A model generated the notes under the pieces. The model saw only the letters and a program-made list of their open reading frames with translations, was not told where the DNA came from and did not search any database. From Gemmobacter caeruleus (GTDB lineage: Bacteria; Pseudomonadota; Alphaproteobacteria; Rhodobacterales; Rhodobacteraceae): a DNA stretch of 64,000 nt. The stretch covers positions 310,001-374,000 of the forward strand of contig NZ_VKKX01000033.1 of NCBI RefSeq assembly GCF_008271655.1, in the 5' to 3' direction. Positions 26,497 through 35,336 of this stretch are shown here, piece after piece. The first letter of the stretch is position 1; the number at the start of each line of letters is the position of its first letter. The translations under genes and the position numbers were made by a program.

Positions 26497-26509
26497 AAGA
26501 TCACCTTAT
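26495..26509. promoter_or_regulatory. Candidate LysR operator (ATAAG-N5-CTTAT)
   Basis: A perfect 5-bp inverted repeat ATAAG-N5-CTTAT containing the T-N11-A pattern typical of LysR sites, in the divergent lysR/mttB intergenic region and touching the regulator's own ATG. This is where autorepression and divergent activation would be expected. Binding is inferred. Confidence 0.4.
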
Positions 26510-26586
26510 CAGTTCAATGAAGATTTTCCAGCGTTACAGGTGGCGGGCGCAAGCCTAATCTCGCGGCAGATTCTGGAGGAACGATC

Positions 26587-28155
26587 ATGGCGGACGGGAA
26601 CGAGCTGGGCCGGGAAGCGAAACGCGCGCGCGGCGGTCGCACCCAGCGGCGCGAGGAGCGGTCGCGCGGTGCGGCGGTGCATCGGCCCTATATCGTGCGT
26701 GGCATCCCGACCTATGACATCCTGTCGGAAGAAAGCCTGGTGCGGATCGAACGGACCGCCGAGCGGATTCTGGCGGAAATCGGCATCGAACTGCGCGACG
26801 ACGCCGAGGCGATGCAGCTTTACAAGCGCGCCGGCGCGCAGGTCACCGACCAGTCCGAGGGGATCTGGCGGATCCGGTTCGAGCCGGGCATGGTGCGCGA
26901 GATCCTGAAAACCGCGCCGGCCGAATTCACCCAGCACGCCCGCAATCCGGCGAACAATGTGCAGATCGGAGGGCGCAACGTGGTCTTCGCGCCGTCTTAT
27001 GGCAGCCCCTTTGTCATGGATCTGGATCGCGGCCGCCGCTACGGCACGATCGAGGATTTCGAGAATTTCGTGAAGCTGAGCCAGGCTTCGCCCTGGCTGC
27101 ACCACAGCGGAGGCACGGTCTGCGAACCGACCGACGTGCCGGTGAACAAGCGGCATCTGGACATGGTCTATGCCCATATCCGCTATTCCGACCGTGGCTA
27201 TCTGGGTTCGATCACCGCGCCCGAACGCGCCGCCGACAGCGTGGAGATGTCGCGCATCCTGTTCGGCGCGGATTTCGTCGATCAGAACTGCGTGGTGATG
27301 GGCAATTTCAACACCACTTCGCCGCTGGTGCTGGATGGCGTCACGGCGGCGGGGATCCGCACTTATGCGGCGGCCAATCAGGGCTCCATCCACCTTCCCT
27401 TCCTGCTGGGCGGCGCAGTGGCGCCGCTGACCATTGCCGGGATGGTGGCGCAGGGCCTGGCGGAAAGCATGTCGTCCTGCGCGCTGGCACAGCTGGTGCG
27501 GCCCGGCGCACCGACGGTGCTGGCGAGCTTTTTCTCCTCCATGAGCCTGCGGACCGGATCGCCGACCTTTGGCACGCCGGAACCAGCCATCGGGTCGCTG
27601 GTCATGGGGCAACTGGCGCGGCGGCTGAACATGCCCTTGCGCTGTGCCGGGAATTTCAGCACCTCGAAACTGCCGGACGGGCAGGCGATGCAGCAAAGCA
27701 TGATGTCGATGATGTCGGCGGTGCAGGGCGGGGCGAATTATGTGCTGCATTCGGCAGGCTTTCTCGACGGGCTCTTGTCGATGTCCTACGAAAAGCATGT
27801 GATGGATACCGACATGTGCGGCGCGCTGCATGCCTATCTGGATGGTATGGCCGTGGATGACGATGCGCTGGCCTTTGACGCGCTCAATGAGCTGGGGCCG
27901 GGGCAGCATCTGTTCAGCACCCAGCACACCCTGCGCCATTACGAAACCGCCTATTGGGATTCCGCGCTGGATGACAACCAGCCCTGGGAAACCTGGGATG
28001 AGCAGGGCGGCATCGACAGCGCCCGGCGTGCCAATACGCGCTGGAAAAAGACGCTGGCGGAATACGAGGCTCCGCCGCTGGATGCCGGCATCGACGAGGC
28101 GCTGCGCGACTTCATGGCCCGTCGCAAGGGTGCCGTGCCCGACATGTGGTATTGA
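26587..28155 (+). CDS. MttB-family (non-pyrrolysine) trimethylamine/betaine methyltransferase, copy 1
   Basis: A protein of 522 residues behind GGAGGAA (just before 26587). It belongs to the MttB/COG5598 superfamily: an N-terminal helical region and a TIM barrel, with blocks such as GRNVVFAPSYGSPFVMDLD, HHSGGTVCEPTDVPVNKRHL and LPDGQAMQQSMMSMMSAVQG. There is no internal in-frame TAG, so it is the non-pyrrolysine type, whose characterised members (MtgB, MtpB) demethylate quaternary amines such as glycine betaine or proline betaine onto a corrinoid protein. Given the adjacent HpbD-like epimerase and betaine importer, proline-betaine-type substrates are likely. The usual corrinoid carrier (MttC) and reductive activase (RamA) are not in the window. 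Confidence 0.88.
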   Translation: MADGNELGREAKRARGGRTQRREERSRGAAVHRPYIVRGIPTYDILSEESLVRIERTAERILAEIGIELRDDAEAMQLYKRAGAQVTDQSEGIWRIRFEPGMVREILKTAPAEFTQHARNPANNVQIGGRNVVFAPSYGSPFVMDLDRGRRYGTIEDFENFVKLSQASPWLHHSGGTVCEPTDVPVNKRHLDMVYAHIRYSDRGYLGSITAPERAADSVEMSRILFGADFVDQNCVVMGNFNTTSPLVLDGVTAAGIRTYAAANQGSIHLPFLLGGAVAPLTIAGMVAQGLAESMSSCALAQLVRPGAPTVLASFFSSMSLRTGSPTFGTPEPAIGSLVMGQLARRLNMPLRCAGNFSTSKLPDGQAMQQSMMSMMSAVQGGANYVLHSAGFLDGLLSMSYEKHVMDTDMCGALHAYLDGMAVDDDALAFDALNELGPGQHLFSTQHTLRHYETAYWDSALDDNQPWETWDEQGGIDSARRANTRWKKTLAEYEAPPLDAGIDEALRDFMARRKGAVPDMWY

Positions 28156-28281
28156 CCGCGAAAGGCGGGGTCGGAGCCCCCGCCGCATGTCGCAAAATCA
28201 TCCGTCCGCTTCGCAGCCATGACTGTGGCGATTCGCGGTTCGGCGCCTGATGGCGTCATCCGTATCGCAAGGAGCCACGCG

Positions 28282-29835
28282 ATGAACGAAGTCGTCAACA
28301 GGACCGGCCGTGCCGGTGGCCGCGGCGCCCGCCGCGCGATGCGGGCCGCGCCCGATTTCGACATGTTGCCGGCCCTGCGCCGGGGCATCCCCGAATGCGA
28401 GGTGATAGACCCTGCCCGGGTCGAACAGATCGACGCGGCCTCGATGGCGATCCTCGAAGACGTGGGCGTGGTCTTTCGCGACGAGATCGCGCTGGCCGAT
28501 TGGCGCCGCGCGGGCGCAAAGGTCGAGGGCGACCGCGTCTATCTGGATCGCGGGCTGGTGCGCGAACTGATCGCAACCATACCCTCTGGCTGGACCTACC
28601 GCGCCCGCAACCCGGATCGCAGCCTGCCCTTTGGCGGCAAGCATTCGATCTTTGTGCCGATGACCGGCGCGCCCTTCCTGCGCGATCTCGACGACGTGCG
28701 GCGCTGGCCGACGATTGCCGACCTGAACATGTTTCACAAGTTGTCGCATATGTCGCCGGCGCTGCATTCGACCGCGCATCACATCGTGGAACCGATGGAT
28801 CTGAAGGTGAGCCACCGCCACCTGCACATCACCTATTCGTCGATGAAACATTCCGACAAGACCTTCATGGGCATGACGACCAGCGGCCGGAACGCCGAGG
28901 ATGTCATGGCGATGTGCGAGATCCTGTTTGGCCGCGACGTGATGGAGGAAACCCCGGTCACCACGGGCAATTGCAATGGCAATTCGCCGTTGGTCTGGGA
29001 TGAAACCATGCTTTCCGCCATGCGCGCCTTCGTCAGGCGGCGGCAGCCGGTGCTGTGTTCGCCCTTCGTGCTGGGCGGCGCGAATACGCCGGCCTCGGTC
29101 GCGCCCGCCGTCGCGCAGCTCAATGCCGAGGCGCTGTCGGCGCTGGCCTATACGCAGGTGATCCGCAAGGGGGCGCCGGCGATCTATGGCCATTACCTTT
29201 CGACCGTCAGCATGAAATCCGGCGCGCCGATGGCCGGGACGCCGGAAATCAGCCTGATGAATTTCATGATCGGGCAGATGGCGCGGTTCTATGGCGTGCC
29301 GTGGCGCACCTCGAACCTGTTGGGCGGGGCCAAGACCTTTGACGCGCAGGCGGGCTATGAAAGCGCGATGACGATGAATGCGGTGCTGCATGCCGGGGCG
29401 AATTACATCTGGCATTCGGCCGGCTGGAACGAGGCGGGGATGCATTGTTCGACCGCCAAATTCGTCGTCGATGCCGAGATGTGCGCCATGGGCTATCGCA
29501 TGGCCGAGGGTGTTCGCTGGGATGATTTCGATACCGCGATGCAGGCCGTGCGCGATGTGGGGCCGGGCGGGCATTACCTTGGCCATCCGCACACGCTTGA
29601 GAATTTCGAGCGCGCCTTCTTCATGCCCAGGCTCTTTGACAACAACTCGATCGAGCAATGGCAGGCCGAAGGATCGGTGGAAATCACGCAGCGCGCGCTG
29701 GATCGGGCGCGGCAATTGCTGGCCGATTACGAAGAGCCAAAGCTGGATCCCGGCACGGACGAGGCGCTGCGCGACTATATCGCCCGCCGCGAGCGCGAGA
29801 TCCCGGCGGTGGACGAACTGAACACCGAATACTGA
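28282..29835 (+). CDS. MttB-family (non-pyrrolysine) trimethylamine/betaine methyltransferase, copy 2
   Basis: A protein of 517 residues; the ATG at 28282 has AAGGAG seven bases upstream and is preferred over an in-frame ATG at 28219. It is the same superfamily as the preceding gene and largely collinear (GGKHSIFVPMTGAPFLRDLD, MEETPVTTGNCNGNSPLVWD, GGANTPASVAPAVAQLNAEA), but clearly diverged, so it is an old paralogue and not a recent duplicate. There is no internal TAG. The tandem pair suggests two substrates, two demethylation steps or a hetero-oligomer; which one cannot be decided from sequence. A strong hairpin follows the stop. Confidence 0.88.
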   Translation: MNEVVNRTGRAGGRGARRAMRAAPDFDMLPALRRGIPECEVIDPARVEQIDAASMAILEDVGVVFRDEIALADWRRAGAKVEGDRVYLDRGLVRELIATIPSGWTYRARNPDRSLPFGGKHSIFVPMTGAPFLRDLDDVRRWPTIADLNMFHKLSHMSPALHSTAHHIVEPMDLKVSHRHLHITYSSMKHSDKTFMGMTTSGRNAEDVMAMCEILFGRDVMEETPVTTGNCNGNSPLVWDETMLSAMRAFVRRRQPVLCSPFVLGGANTPASVAPAVAQLNAEALSALAYTQVIRKGAPAIYGHYLSTVSMKSGAPMAGTPEISLMNFMIGQMARFYGVPWRTSNLLGGAKTFDAQAGYESAMTMNAVLHAGANYIWHSAGWNEAGMHCSTAKFVVDAEMCAMGYRMAEGVRWDDFDTAMQAVRDVGPGGHYLGHPHTLENFERAFFMPRLFDNNSIEQWQAEGSVEITQRALDRARQLLADYEEPKLDPGTDEALRDYIARREREIPAVDELNTEY

Positions 29836-29845
29836 CCCCCGCCAG

Positions 29846-29873
29846 GGGCCGCCCCGCATCGGGCGGCCCTTCT
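29846..29873 (+). terminator. Hairpin between the methyltransferase pair and hpbD
   Basis: A perfect 9-bp stem GGGCCGCCC / GGGCGGCCC with a CGCATC loop followed by TTCT. It likely attenuates transcription so that downstream hpbD and the SDR genes are expressed at a lower level or from their own promoter. Confidence 0.6.
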
Positions 29874-29907
29874 GCACCGCGATCCGCCAGCAGATGAACA
29901 GGGCATC

Positions 29908-31014
29908 ATGAAGATCACCGAGATCCACATCTATTCGCACGACCTTCCGGTCAAGGACGGTCCCTATCGCATGGCCATGACCGAGGTCTGGACCCTGCCG
30001 ACGACGCTGGTGAAACTGGTTTCCGACACCGGCCATGTCGGCTGGGGCGAGACCTGCCCCGTGGGTTCCACCTATGCCGAGATGCATGTCGGTGGCGCGC
30101 AGGCCGCCTTGCGCGCGATGGGGCAGGGCTTGATCGGTTGCGAGGTCGCGCCGATCCCGCTGCATCAGCGGATGGAGGCGCTGCTGAACGGGCACAACTA
30201 TGCCAAGGCCGCCATCGACATTGCCGCGCATGATCTGCTGGGCCGGGCCTTGGGGGTTTCGGTGGCAACGCTGCTGGGCGGGGCGCTGACGGATCGTGTG
30301 CCCTCCTATTACTCGACCATCGTGGGCGACCCGGATGAAACCGCCCGGATCGCGGCGGACAAGGCCGCCGAGGGCTATCCCCGGCTTCAGATCAAGGTCG
30401 GCGGCCGGCCGGTAGAGATCGACATCGCCACCGTGCGCAAGGTGTGGGAACGGCTGCGCGGCACCGGCACCCGTCTGGCGGTGGATGGCAATCGCAGCCT
30501 GACCACGCGCGATGCGCTGACGCTCAGCCGCGAATGCCCCGACATCCCCTTCGTCCTGGAACAGCCCTGCAACACGGTCGAGGATTTGCAGAAGATCCGC
30601 CCGCAGATCCGCCATGGCCTTTACATGGATGAAAACAGCACCAGCCTGAATACGGTGGTCAGTGCCGTCGGCACCGGGCTGGTGGACGGGTTCGGGATGA
30701 AGGTCACCCGCATCGGGGGATTGCAGCCGATGCGGGTGTTCCGCGACCTTTGCGCCGTGCGCAACCTGCCGCATACCTGTGATGACAGCTGGGGCGGCGA
30801 CATCATCGCGGCGGCCTGCGCCCATATCGGTGCCACGGTGGCGCCCAGGCTGATGGAGGGCGCCTGGCTCGCCCAGCCCTATATCGACGGCCATTACGAT
30901 AGCCGCAACGGCGTGCGGATCGAGGGCGGGCATATCGCGCTGCCGCAGGGGCCGGGCCTGGGCGTGGTGCCCGATGACGGGCTTTTCGGCGCACCGATTG
31001 CTTCTTTTGCCTGA
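29908..31014 (+). CDS. hpbD: 4-hydroxyproline betaine / proline betaine 2-epimerase (enolase superfamily)
   Basis: A protein of 368 residues of the mandelate racemase/muconate lactonizing family. All catalytic positions are visible: K163 in RLQIKVGG, metal ligands D193 (AVDGNRS), E218 (VLEQPCN) and D241 (YMDEN), and the opposing base K265 in [11 protein letters not shown]. These positions coincide with those of HpbD from Pelagibaca bermudensis as I recall it, and long blocks look near-identical ([20 protein letters not shown] versus [20 protein letters not shown]). HpbD inverts C2 of trans-4-hydroxy-L-proline betaine to the cis-4-hydroxy-D form, the first catabolic step. The surrounding transporter and downstream-pathway genes fit this role. 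Other dehydratase or epimerase functions of the superfamily seem much less likely. Confidence 0.88.
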   Translation: MKITEIHIYSHDLPVKDGPYRMAMTEVWTLPTTLVKLVSDTGHVGWGETCPVGSTYAEMHVGGAQAALRAMGQGLIGCEVAPIPLHQRMEALLNGHNYAKAAIDIAAHDLLGRALGVSVATLLGGALTDRVPSYYSTIVGDPDETARIAADKAAEGYPRLQIKVGGRPVEIDIATVRKVWERLRGTGTRLAVDGNRSLTTRDALTLSRECPDIPFVLEQPCNTVEDLQKIRPQIRHGLYMDENSTSLNTVVSAVGTGLVDGFGMKVTRIGGLQPMRVFRDLCAVRNLPHTCDDSWGGDIIAAACAHIGATVAPRLMEGAWLAQPYIDGHYDSRNGVRIEGGHIALPQGPGLGVVPDDGLFGAPIASFA

Positions 31015-31023
31015 GGGGGGATC

Positions 31024-31749
31024 ATGGATCTGCAAGGAAAATGCGCGCTGGTGACCGGCGCCGCCGGCGGGATCGGCGCGGCGGTGGTCGCGGCGCTGCG
31101 CGGGCAGGGCGCCCGGGTCGCGGTGGCGGACCGTGACGTGTCGGGCATCGTGGCCGAGGCGCATCTGCCGGGTGACCTGCTGGACCCGGCCTATGCCGAT
31201 GGCCTGCCGGCGGCGGCGCAAGCGGCGCTTGGCGGGCTGGATATCGTGGTGAACAACGCGGGCGTCATCACGCGCGGCAAGGTGACCGAGACCAGCGACG
31301 CCGATTGGCTTCTGTCGCTGGGTGTCAATGTCGAGGCGCCGTTCCGCATCTGCCGCGCGGCGATCCCGCTGCTGCGGCCGGGGTCTGCCATCGTCAATGT
31401 CGCCTCGTGCTGGGGGCTGCGGCCCGGGCCGGGCCATGCGGTCTATTGCATGACCAAGGCGGCCATTGCCTCGCTCACGCAGTGCATGGGGATGGATCAC
31501 GCCGAAAAGGGCATCCGCATCAATGCTGTCGCCCCGAATGAGGTGAACACGCCGATGCTGCGCAGCGGGTTTGCGCGGCGGGGCTTTGACCCGGATACGG
31601 CGGTGGCCGAGCTGGGCAAGACAGTGCCGCTGGGCCGCATCGCGGAACCCGAGGATATCGCCGATGTGATCCTGTTCCTTGCCTCGGACGCCGCGCGCTA
31701 TATCTGCGGCGCGGTGATCGAGGTGAATGGCGGAAAGCCGGTCAAATGA
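31024..31749 (+). CDS. SDR-family oxidoreductase 1
   Basis: A protein of 241 residues, a classical short-chain dehydrogenase: nucleotide motif [16 protein letters not shown], active-site Ser in [11 protein letters not shown] and Y-x-x-x-K in [11 protein letters not shown]. The C-terminus has the usual [15 protein letters not shown]. It probably oxidises or reduces a secondary alcohol with NAD(P). It is coupled to a second SDR gene by ATGA and follows hpbD by 9 bases, so all three are one operon. The substrate is unknown; a hydroxyl of a hydroxyproline-betaine derivative is a guess from context. Confidence 0.88.
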   Translation: MDLQGKCALVTGAAGGIGAAVVAALRGQGARVAVADRDVSGIVAEAHLPGDLLDPAYADGLPAAAQAALGGLDIVVNNAGVITRGKVTETSDADWLLSLGVNVEAPFRICRAAIPLLRPGSAIVNVASCWGLRPGPGHAVYCMTKAAIASLTQCMGMDHAEKGIRINAVAPNEVNTPMLRSGFARRGFDPDTAVAELGKTVPLGRIAEPEDIADVILFLASDAARYICGAVIEVNGGKPVK

Positions 31750-32477
31750 GCCGCTTTGCAGGAAAGGTCGCGCTGGTGACCGGCGGGCGGTCGGGTATCG
31801 GCCAGGCCATTGCGCGACGGCTGGCCGAGGAGGGCGCGCGGGTCTTTACCGCGCAGCGCGGGCCGGACCCGGCATTCGAGGGGATCGAGGCCGATTTCAC
31901 CGATCCCGCCAGCCCCGAAAGGGTGGTGGCGGTGCTGGTTGCGCGGGCCGGGCGGCTGGATGTGCTGGTCAACAATGCCGGCATGATGCAGGAGGCGGCG
32001 GTCGGCGACATGGCGCTGGCCGATTGGGAACGCACCCTCCGCGTGAACCTGACCGCGCCTTTTCTGTTCATCAAGGCCGCCCTGCCGCATCTGCGCGCCG
32101 TGCGGGGCGCCATCGTCAATATCGGCTCGATCGAGGGTCTGGGCGCCAATCCGCGCCACGCCGCCTATTGCGCCAGCAAGGCCGGGCTGCACGGGCTGAC
32201 CCGGGCCGTGGCGGTGGATCATTCGACCGAATTGCGCTGCAACGCCGTGGCGCCGGGCTGGATCGACACCGATCTGAACGAGGCCTTTGTCGCCGCCATG
32301 CCCGACCCGGCGGCCTTTCGCGCCAATATCGGCCGCATCCACCCCGTCGGCCGCACCGGCCGCCCGGATGAGGTGGCGGCGCTGGTGGCCTGGCTGGCCA
32401 GTGACGAGGCGGGCTTTGTCACCGGACAGGTCTGGACGGTGGATGGCGGGCGCATGGCCCGGCTGTCGCTGCCGTGA
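31746..32477 (+). CDS. SDR-family oxidoreductase 2
   Basis: A protein of 243 residues, a second classical [19 protein letters not shown], Ser in [15 protein letters not shown]-x-x-x-K in [10 protein letters not shown] and a C-terminal [15 protein letters not shown]. It is moderately diverged from its upstream neighbour. It is the last gene of the + strand island operon, ending 12 bases before the convergent FAD oxidoreductase. Its role in the island is unassigned. Confidence 0.88.
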   Translation: MSRFAGKVALVTGGRSGIGQAIARRLAEEGARVFTAQRGPDPAFEGIEADFTDPASPERVVAVLVARAGRLDVLVNNAGMMQEAAVGDMALADWERTLRVNLTAPFLFIKAALPHLRAVRGAIVNIGSIEGLGANPRHAAYCASKAGLHGLTRAVAVDHSTELRCNAVAPGWIDTDLNEAFVAAMPDPAAFRANIGRIHPVGRTGRPDEVAALVAWLASDEAGFVTGQVWTVDGGRMARLSLP

Positions 32478-32489
32478 CGCGCGCGCGGC

Positions 32490-33830
32490 CTATTCCGCCG
32501 CCGCGCGCCATTCCTTGTAGCGCAGATAGGCATTGGCCCCGATGGTCGAGAACGGTCGCGGCGGCAATTTGCGCGGCGGCGCCTCGGCGGTGAAATGCCG
32601 TGTCGCGTCGCTCTCGATGCCGCAGGCCAGATCGGCGGCCGCGATGCCGGTCAGGGTGCTGCGGGTGGTGCCCAGCCCGTTGCAGATGCAGGCGGCGTAA
32701 AGATCCTGTTCCAGTTCGCGCATCATCGAGACGCCGTTCTGGCTCAGGCACAGATGGCCCGCCCAGGTGAATTCCATCGCCAGGCCGCGCAGCTGCGGAA
32801 AGCGGTCATCGAACTTTTCGCGATGCACGCCGGCGCTGCGGCGGATCATCGTTTCGGGGGCCTCCATCCCCGGTTCGAAACTGGCGCAGGTGCGGGTGAT
32901 GATGCGATGGCCGCCCTGACCCGGGTCGATGCGGCGCATGGTGGTGCCCATCGGGTCTGACGGGGTCACCCCCCAACGGGGCTGCCCGCTCAGGGCGCGG
33001 ATCCCCTCGGCGCCCAGATCGACGCTCATCGAGGCGTAAAGGAAGATGTGCATCAGACGGTTGCGGGCAAAGCCAAAACTTTCCAGCTGGCCGTTATTGG
33101 CCATGATCACCTTGCCCGCGCTGACCTGGCCCCCGGGCGTGCGCAGCGCCCAGCCCTGACCCTGCCGCACCATCGCCTGCACCGGCGAGGCTTCAAATAC
33201 CCCGACGCCGTCGCGCCGCAGCCCTTCTGCAAAGCCGCGGATATAGCCGGCGGGTTGCAGCATCACCGTGCCCGGCGTGTACAGCCCCGAGACATAATGC
33301 GCGCTGCCGGTCAGTTCGCGCATGGCCTGCGCATCCAGATAGGTGCTGCCCTCGCCCATCGTCGCCAGATGGTCGGCATAGGATCGGTTCAGCCGGTCGG
33401 CCTGTTCCGAGGCGGCGCCGTTCACCTTGCCGGCGGGGTCAAAGAAATTGCGGTCGATGCCGTAATCCGCCACCACGCCCTCGGCAAAGCCGATGGCGCT
33501 GCGGTTCAGCGCGATCAGCGCGCGGTCATCGCCGCCGCCGGAATAATCCTCTGACGTCAGCTCATGCGGCAGGTCGATCATGAAGCCCGAATTGCGGCCC
33601 GAGGCGCCTTCGGCGATGCGGCTGGCCTCCAGCACCGCGATGCGGGCGGAGGGGTGCAATTGCCGCAGCCGTCGCGCCGCCGAAAGCCCGGCAAAGCCCG
33701 CCCCCACGATGGCGAAATCGACGACAAGGTCGGTGTCCAGCACCACCGGGCCGGGCTGGCCCGGCAGGATGGCGGACCATGCGGCGGGGCCCCGATGCAC
33801 CGGGATCCGCCGCGCGGTGTGATCGGTCAT
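32490..33830 (-). CDS. FAD-dependent amine oxidoreductase (DAO/PuuB-like)
   Basis: A protein of 446 residues with the FAD-binding motif DFAIVGAGFAGLSAARRLRQ at about residues 38-57 and the EGASGRNSGFMIDLP signature of the PuuB-type D-amino-acid-oxidase superfamily. The C-terminal FAD region is CICNGLGTTRSTLTGIAAADL. Such enzymes oxidise secondary or N-methylated amines. Here the likely substrates are N-methyl-hydroxyproline and/or cis-4-hydroxy-D-proline, giving the pyrroline acid that the downstream DapA-type enzyme would deaminate. It is coupled to the aldehyde dehydrogenase gene by ATGA and is the last gene of the GntR-led operon. Confidence 0.85.
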   Translation of the reverse strand: MTDHTARRIPVHRGPAAWSAILPGQPGPVVLDTDLVVDFAIVGAGFAGLSAARRLRQLHPSARIAVLEASRIAEGASGRNSGFMIDLPHELTSEDYSGGGDDRALIALNRSAIGFAEGVVADYGIDRNFFDPAGKVNGAASEQADRLNRSYADHLATMGEGSTYLDAQAMRELTGSAHYVSGLYTPGTVMLQPAGYIRGFAEGLRRDGVGVFEASPVQAMVRQGQGWALRTPGGQVSAGKVIMANNGQLESFGFARNRLMHIFLYASMSVDLGAEGIRALSGQPRWGVTPSDPMGTTMRRIDPGQGGHRIITRTCASFEPGMEAPETMIRRSAGVHREKFDDRFPQLRGLAMEFTWAGHLCLSQNGVSMMRELEQDLYAACICNGLGTTRSTLTGIAAADLACGIESDATRHFTAEAPPRKLPPRPFSTIGANAYLRYKEWRAAAE

Positions 33831-35332
33831 TGCACCGCCTCGTCGCCGTCATCCGCCAGATCGACCCAGATCGTCTTGAGCTGGGTATACTGGTCATGGG
33901 CATGGATGCCGTTGTCGCGCCCGCCAAAGCCCGATTGCCGGAACCCGCCAAAGGGCGTGGTATTGTCGCCCTCGCCAAAGCTGTTCACCGTCACCGTGCC
34001 GGCGCGGATCGCCCGCGCGCCGCGGATCGCGCGTTTGACATTGGCGGTGAAGATCGAAGCGGCGAGGCCGTATTCGGTGTCATTGGCCAGCGCGATGGCC
34101 TCGTCAAAGCTATCGACCGTCAGGACGGACAGGACGGGGCCAAAGATTTCTTCGCGTGCCTGGCGGGCATCGCGGGCGACCTCCAGGATGGTCGGCTCCA
34201 CAAAGCCGGCCTCGGCCTTGCCGCCCAACAGAACCTTCGGCCCGCCAGCCTTGCCGTTCTGGCCCAGGTAAGACGCGACCTTTTCAAAATGCGCGCTGCT
34301 GACCAGCGCCCCCACCCGGTTGACCGGATCGAGCGGGTCGCCCATCGGCCATTCGCGGGCATGGGCGCGGATGCGGGCCAGCAATGCGTCCTTGACGCCC
34401 TTCTGCACGATCAGCCGCGACGCGGCAGAGCAGTTCTCACCCATGTTCCAGAAGGCGCCATTGACGATATGCGCCGCCACGCGATCCAGGTTTTCGGCAT
34501 CGTCCAGCACCACGGCGGGGTTCTTGCCGCCCATTTCCAGCGTGACTTCCTTGAGGTTCGATTCCCCCGCATAGATGAGGAAGCGCCGCCCCGTCGCGGT
34601 GGAGCCGGTAAAGGACACCGCGTCGATATCCATGTGGCGCCCGATGGCCTCGCCGGTCTCGCCGCCGCCGGGCAGCACGTTGAACACGCCCGGCGGAATG
34701 CCCGCCTCCATCGCCAGTTCCGCCAGCCGCAGCGTGGTGAGCGAGGTCTCCATCGCCGGCTTCACGATCACCGAACAGCCCGCCGCCAGCGCCGGCCCGA
34801 TCTTCCAGGCCAGCATCAGCAGCGGAAAGTTCCAGGGCAGCACAAGGCCCACCACGCCCACGGGTTCGCGGACGATCATGGCGATGTGATTGTCGGAGGG
34901 GGGCGAGACCTGATCATAGATCTTGTCGATCAGTTCTGCATGCCAGGTCAGGCAGTGGATGGTTTCGGGCACATCGACGGTTTCGCAATCATAGATGGTC
35001 TTGCCGCTGTCCAGGCTTTCCATCACCGCCAGTTCGCGGGCATTGCGGCGGATCAGCTTGGCCAGCCGGATCAGCACCTCCTTGCGGTCGCGCGGATGCA
35101 GGCGCGACCAGCGACCGTCCTCGAAGGCGTCGCGCGCCCTGGCGACGGCGAAATCCACGTCCTCGGCACCGCAGGCGGCGATCTGCGCCAGCGCCGCGCC
35201 GGTGGCGGGGTTCACGCTGTCAAAGGTCTTGCCGGATTTCGCCGGGCAGAAATGGCCGTCAATGAAGGCCTGGGTCGGAAAGGTCAGGTCCGCGGCGATG
35301 GCCTTGTATTCTTCATGGGTCAGCAGGGTCAT
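33827..35332 (-). CDS. Aldehyde dehydrogenase (probable 2-oxoglutarate semialdehyde dehydrogenase)
   Basis: A protein of 501 residues starting at the ATG at 35332 (GGAG seven bases upstream); an in-frame ATG at 35347 also exists. The ALDH catalytic set is complete: N168 in LPWNFP, K191 in IVKPAMET, E266 in TLEMGGKNP and nucleophile C301 in GENCSAAS. By sequence type it looks like the PuuC/gamma-aminobutyraldehyde branch. By context (DapA-type deaminase and FAD oxidoreductase in the same coupled operon beside hpbD) it most likely oxidises 2-oxoglutarate semialdehyde to 2-oxoglutarate, the last step of hydroxyproline degradation. Confidence 0.88.
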   Translation of the reverse strand: MTLLTHEEYKAIAADLTFPTQAFIDGHFCPAKSGKTFDSVNPATGAALAQIAACGAEDVDFAVARARDAFEDGRWSRLHPRDRKEVLIRLAKLIRRNARELAVMESLDSGKTIYDCETVDVPETIHCLTWHAELIDKIYDQVSPPSDNHIAMIVREPVGVVGLVLPWNFPLLMLAWKIGPALAAGCSVIVKPAMETSLTTLRLAELAMEAGIPPGVFNVLPGGGETGEAIGRHMDIDAVSFTGSTATGRRFLIYAGESNLKEVTLEMGGKNPAVVLDDAENLDRVAAHIVNGAFWNMGENCSAASRLIVQKGVKDALLARIRAHAREWPMGDPLDPVNRVGALVSSAHFEKVASYLGQNGKAGGPKVLLGGKAEAGFVEPTILEVARDARQAREEIFGPVLSVLTVDSFDEAIALANDTEYGLAASIFTANVKRAIRGARAIRAGTVTVNSFGEGDNTTPFGGFRQSGFGGRDNGIHAHDQYTQLKTIWVDLADDGDEAVQ

Positions 35333-35336
35333 GGCC

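Noticed and set aside
26587-29835. Pyrrolysine-type MttB
   Set aside because: Neither gene has an in-frame TAG and no pyl genes are present, so they are the non-pyrrolysine type.
28198-31500. 1100-codon minus-strand frame opposite mttB2, hpbD and the first SDR
   Set aside because: It spans three recognisable + strand genes and shows only shadow composition (many His, Arg, Gln).
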